Shown here: positions 23,591-25,777 of the stretch, one piece after another | How the letters are laid out: each line of letters starts with the position of its first letter | Position numbering within the stretch: the first letter of the stretch is position 1 | Origin: Promethearchaeota archaeon | GTDB lineage: Archaea; Asgardarchaeota; Lokiarchaeia; Sigynarchaeales; SOKP01 | Length of the DNA stretch: 25,777 nt | NCBI GenBank assembly: GCA_019057735.1 | Contig: JAHLWV010000008.1 | Coordinates: forward strand, 1-25,777 | Direction of reading: 5' to 3' | Notes under the pieces: generated by a model | The model's database searches: none | What the model was told of the DNA's origin: nothing | What the model saw: the letters and a program-made list of their open reading frames with translations, nothing else | Made by a program: the position numbers and the translations under genes

Positions 23591-24517
23591 ATGAGTAGAG
23601 CAAACACAAATACCCCTCAAACTTCAAAGAATTCCTTTCGAGAATTGCAACTTCAAATTGAAGAATTTAGGCAAAAACGGGACGATTTGAATAAAAAAAC
23701 TAAAGACTTCATTGCTAAATTACAAACTATTGATATTGAAATTGATAAAGACTTAAACACCGCCAAACAAGACTACAAAAAAAAAAGGGACTATTGGAAT
23801 ACTAAAGTAAAAAAACTAAAAGACAAAAAAAACGAGTATAAAGAGCTTTTAGATAAATTTCTTGAAGAAAAAAAAAAATTTCTTGGAAAGAGGAAAAAAG
23901 GCGGAGCTTCTAAAAGTTTTGTATCTGTTCGACAGATAGACAAGAAGATCGATAATCTCGAAAGGCGGATTGAAATCGAAAATTTAGATATACTAGAAGA
24001 AAACGCTATGGTCGATCAAATTAGAGACTTAGCGCAGATTAAACTAAATTTTTTAGCTGAACAACAAGATACTGATGTATTTAAAATTGAACGCAAGATT
24101 CAAATTGTTAAAATTAACTTAAACAAGATTTATGAGCAATTAAATAAATGGTCAAGCAAATCTCAAGATTATCACGCTAAAATGCTTGAAATTTATCAAA
24201 CTGTAAACAAGCTAAGAGAAGAAAAGAAAGCTCTTGAAGAAAATCTGATTGAAAACAAAAAAGCGGCTGATGTCTACCATGAAAAATTCCTTCAGGTTAT
24301 GAATAAGAGGAAAAAAGAATCTAAGGGAAAACAATCTAATTATTCTTCCAAAAAACCGAGACCTCCTAAAAAACAGTTCACTCGTAGAAATTTTGAGCTG
24401 GAAAAATTGAAACAAGAAAAACTCGCAACTGCTCTTGAAAAACAAAAATCAGGCAGAAAATTAAACTTGTATGAAGCTAGATTAATCCTTGAGAACTCTA
24501 AGGATTACAACTCATAA
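23591..24517 (+). CDS. Archaeal coiled-coil protein, COG1340-like
   Basis: 308 aa, rich in Lys and Glu, predicted almost entirely as long coiled coils (about 15-100 and 118-250) broken by a glycine/basic hinge (GKRKKGGASKSF, about 98-109). Near residue 270 there is a disordered basic patch (KKPRPPKKQFTRR), then a helix ending with GRKLNLYEARLILENS, which matches the conserved short C-terminal element of archaeal COG1340 coiled-coil proteins as I remember them; the VYHEKFLQVMNKR segment (about 228-240) fits that family too. The function of the family is not established. The promoter has TATTATAAAT about 25 nt before the ATG, suggesting a leaderless transcript. Confidence 0.72.
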   Translation: MSRANTNTPQTSKNSFRELQLQIEEFRQKRDDLNKKTKDFIAKLQTIDIEIDKDLNTAKQDYKKKRDYWNTKVKKLKDKKNEYKELLDKFLEEKKKFLGKRKKGGASKSFVSVRQIDKKIDNLERRIEIENLDILEENAMVDQIRDLAQIKLNFLAEQQDTDVFKIERKIQIVKINLNKIYEQLNKWSSKSQDYHAKMLEIYQTVNKLREEKKALEENLIENKKAADVYHEKFLQVMNKRKKESKGKQSNYSSKKPRPPKKQFTRRNFELEKLKQEKLATALEKQKSGRKLNLYEARLILENSKDYNS

Positions 24518-24741
24518 CTACAAGTTTTGATTATTATATTGTTTTTAAAAATTTTGAGGGAAAATAAGGCTTTAATACATCAATATTATAGCTTCAATGC
24601 GGATTGTAAAATAAAAATCACCATTTCCTCTAAATGATTTTAATTAGATAACGCTAAATTTTACCTACTCCGCTTCTGGCAAATAGGGATTTGTCAAAAG
24701 GTTTAAAACCATTGGAATTTTATTTCTTTTTAAGAATTGAA

Positions 24742-24750
24742 TTTAAAATA
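24742..24750 (+). promoter_or_regulatory. Candidate TATA box of the glyA gene
   Basis: TTTAAAATA about 25 nt before the TTG start at 24771. That spacing predicts transcription starting at or next to the start codon, consistent with the lack of any ribosome-binding sequence in the T-rich stretch between them. Confidence 0.4.
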
Positions 24751-24770
24751 GAGAGAGTGTTGATTTTTTT

Positions 24771-25777
24771 TTGAATAAGAAAGTAGAAGAAATTAGAAAT
24801 ATACTCATCGAACATAATGAATTATTTAGTAAATCGATCCCACTTATAGCATCAGAAAACATAACCAGTCCTGCTGTAGATGAAGCTTGTAATAGCGATT
24901 TTTCTCACAGATACGCAGAAGGATGGGTTGGACAGCGGGTTTATGCGGGATGTAAGTATATCGATTTAGTTGAAGATATATGTATGGAACTTGCAAAAGA
25001 GTATTTTAATTGTGTTCACGCAGATGTGCGACCCATTTCTGGAGTTGTAGCAAATTTAGCAATGTATAATGCGTTTACATCAGCAAATAATGGTAAAATG
25101 CTGATAATGCCTATACCAAAAGGTGGACACATTTCTCACGCACCTAAATTCACAAAAAGTGGTATGGCGATTTATGGAACTGCTGGAACCGTACGTGGAT
25201 TGAATATCGGATACATGGCATTTGATAATGACGAGATGAACATCGATCCGGATGCTACAGCTAAAATTATAAGGGAGTTCAAACCTGAATTGGTTTTATT
25301 TGGAGGTTCCGTATTTCTCTTTCCTCACCCTGTTAGGGAACTTAGTGAAGTAGCAAAAGATGTAGGGGCGAATGTGGGATATGACGCAGCACATGTAGCT
25401 GGGTTAATAGGTTCTGGTTATTTTCAAGACCCTTTAAGGGAAGGAGCAGATGTAATGACACTAAGCACGCATAAAACGCTTCCAGGACCTCAACATGGAA
25501 CACTTTTATCAGATAGGGAGGATTTAATTGAAACTCTAAAACCAAACGTGTTTCCAGCTTTACTATCTAATCACCACTTAGCAGCAGTCGCTGGTTTAGC
25601 GGTTGCATTTGCTGAGATGCTCGAATTCGGGAAAGATTATCACAAAAAAGTGATTGATAATGCTAAAGCGTTAGGTCAAGCTCTTTACGAAAGAGGCATA
25701 AATGTTCTCATGGAACACAAAAATTTTACAGAATCTCATCAGATTGTTGTTGATATTACAAACTTCGAAAAAACCAT
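24771..25777 (+). CDS. glyA: Serine hydroxymethyltransferase, archaeal type (3' end outside window)
   Basis: 335 codons are visible before the window ends, in an open frame. It is a PLP enzyme that interconverts serine and glycine and moves a C1 unit to or from a reduced pterin. Seen: PLIASENITSPAV (about 24-36), HRYAEGWVGQRVYAG, the VADVRP-like HADVRPISG segment, YDAAHVAGLIGSG (PLP-binding Asp and His) and STHKTLPGPQHG with the PLP-binding Lys. GGSVFLFPHPVREL and THKTLPGPQ (bacterial enzymes have THKTLRGPRGG) place it with the archaeal form. Start: TTG at 24771; no ATG or GTG lies close in frame, and the TATA spacing predicts a leaderless mRNA. It would feed the same one-carbon pool used by MetVF. 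Confidence 0.93.
   Translation, partial: MNKKVEEIRNILIEHNELFSKSIPLIASENITSPAVDEACNSDFSHRYAEGWVGQRVYAGCKYIDLVEDICMELAKEYFNCVHADVRPISGVVANLAMYNAFTSANNGKMLIMPIPKGGHISHAPKFTKSGMAIYGTAGTVRGLNIGYMAFDNDEMNIDPDATAKIIREFKPELVLFGGSVFLFPHPVRELSEVAKDVGANVGYDAAHVAGLIGSGYFQDPLREGADVMTLSTHKTLPGPQHGTLLSDREDLIETLKPNVFPALLSNHHLAAVAGLAVAFAEMLEFGKDYHKKVIDNAKALGQALYERGINVLMEHKNFTESHQIVVDITNFEKT

Noticed and set aside
25342..25545. 67-aa reverse-strand frame near the window end
   Set aside because: It lies inside the clear serine hydroxymethyltransferase coding sequence and has a His/Leu-rich shadow composition.

Overview
The window reads as a piece of an AT-rich archaeal chromosome, most likely an Asgard archaeon of the Lokiarchaeia (Promethearchaeota) type. 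Support for an archaeon: a group II chaperonin (thermosome), an archaeal-type serine hydroxymethyltransferase, an archaeal/eukaryotic-class TrpRS, a TrmI methyltransferase, an F420-hydrogenase-beta (FrhB) family protein, HdrA proteins, and TATA-like boxes about 25-45 nt before many starts. Support for an Asgard affiliation: two eukaryote-like small GTPases, one of which looks like a Rag/Gtr protein with a C-terminal roadblock-like domain. The lineage call is inference from gene content only.

Layout. 1-1685 (+): the end of a multi-TM membrane protein, then a metallo-beta-lactamase-fold hydrolase. 1729-11139 (all minus): a redox operon transcribed as HdrA-like FAD/ferredoxin protein (431 aa), HdrA/QmoB-like protein (555 aa), MvhD-like [2Fe-2S] protein with a C-terminal helix-turn-helix, a 1153-aa fusion of those same three redox modules, MetV, MetF, and then an Lrp/AsnC regulator. 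A 431-bp gene-free AT-rich region separates this operon from a divergent FrhB-family gene (11571-12707, +). 12987-18420: a COG2229-type small GTPase, GTP-dependent PEP carboxykinase, thermosome subunit, a second Lrp/AsnC regulator and MsrB. 18639-25777: TrpRS, the Rag-like GTPase, a 73-aa helical protein, a YjbQ/UPF0047 protein, a lysine-rich orphan, a two-gene tRNA unit (TrmI plus a free-standing tRNA-binding OB-fold protein), a COG1340-like coiled-coil protein, and the first 335 codons of serine hydroxymethyltransferase, cut by the window edge. No rRNA, tRNA, CRISPR array or insertion sequence was seen.

How the genes fit together. MetF with MetV is the methylenetetrahydrofolate reductase pair known from acetogens, where it sits beside hdr and mvhD genes. 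Here the pair is embedded in an HdrA/MvhD operon without any HdrB, HdrC or hydrogenase gene, and with a possible F420-oxidising FrhB protein on the opposite strand. This suggests a large flavin-based (possibly bifurcating) one-carbon redox complex; SHMT (one-carbon units) and PEPCK (gluconeogenesis) would connect to the same metabolism.

The most striking detail is that the operon carries the same three redox modules twice, once as three genes and once as one gene. The second and third split genes are in the same reading frame and are separated only by one TAA codon; when that TAA is counted as one residue they align with the fused copy without a gap. The downstream piece would then start at ATT, 8 nt after a perfect GGAGGTG ribosome-binding sequence. 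This is either a genuine gene split with a rare start codon, a read-through site, or a point mutation or assembly error.
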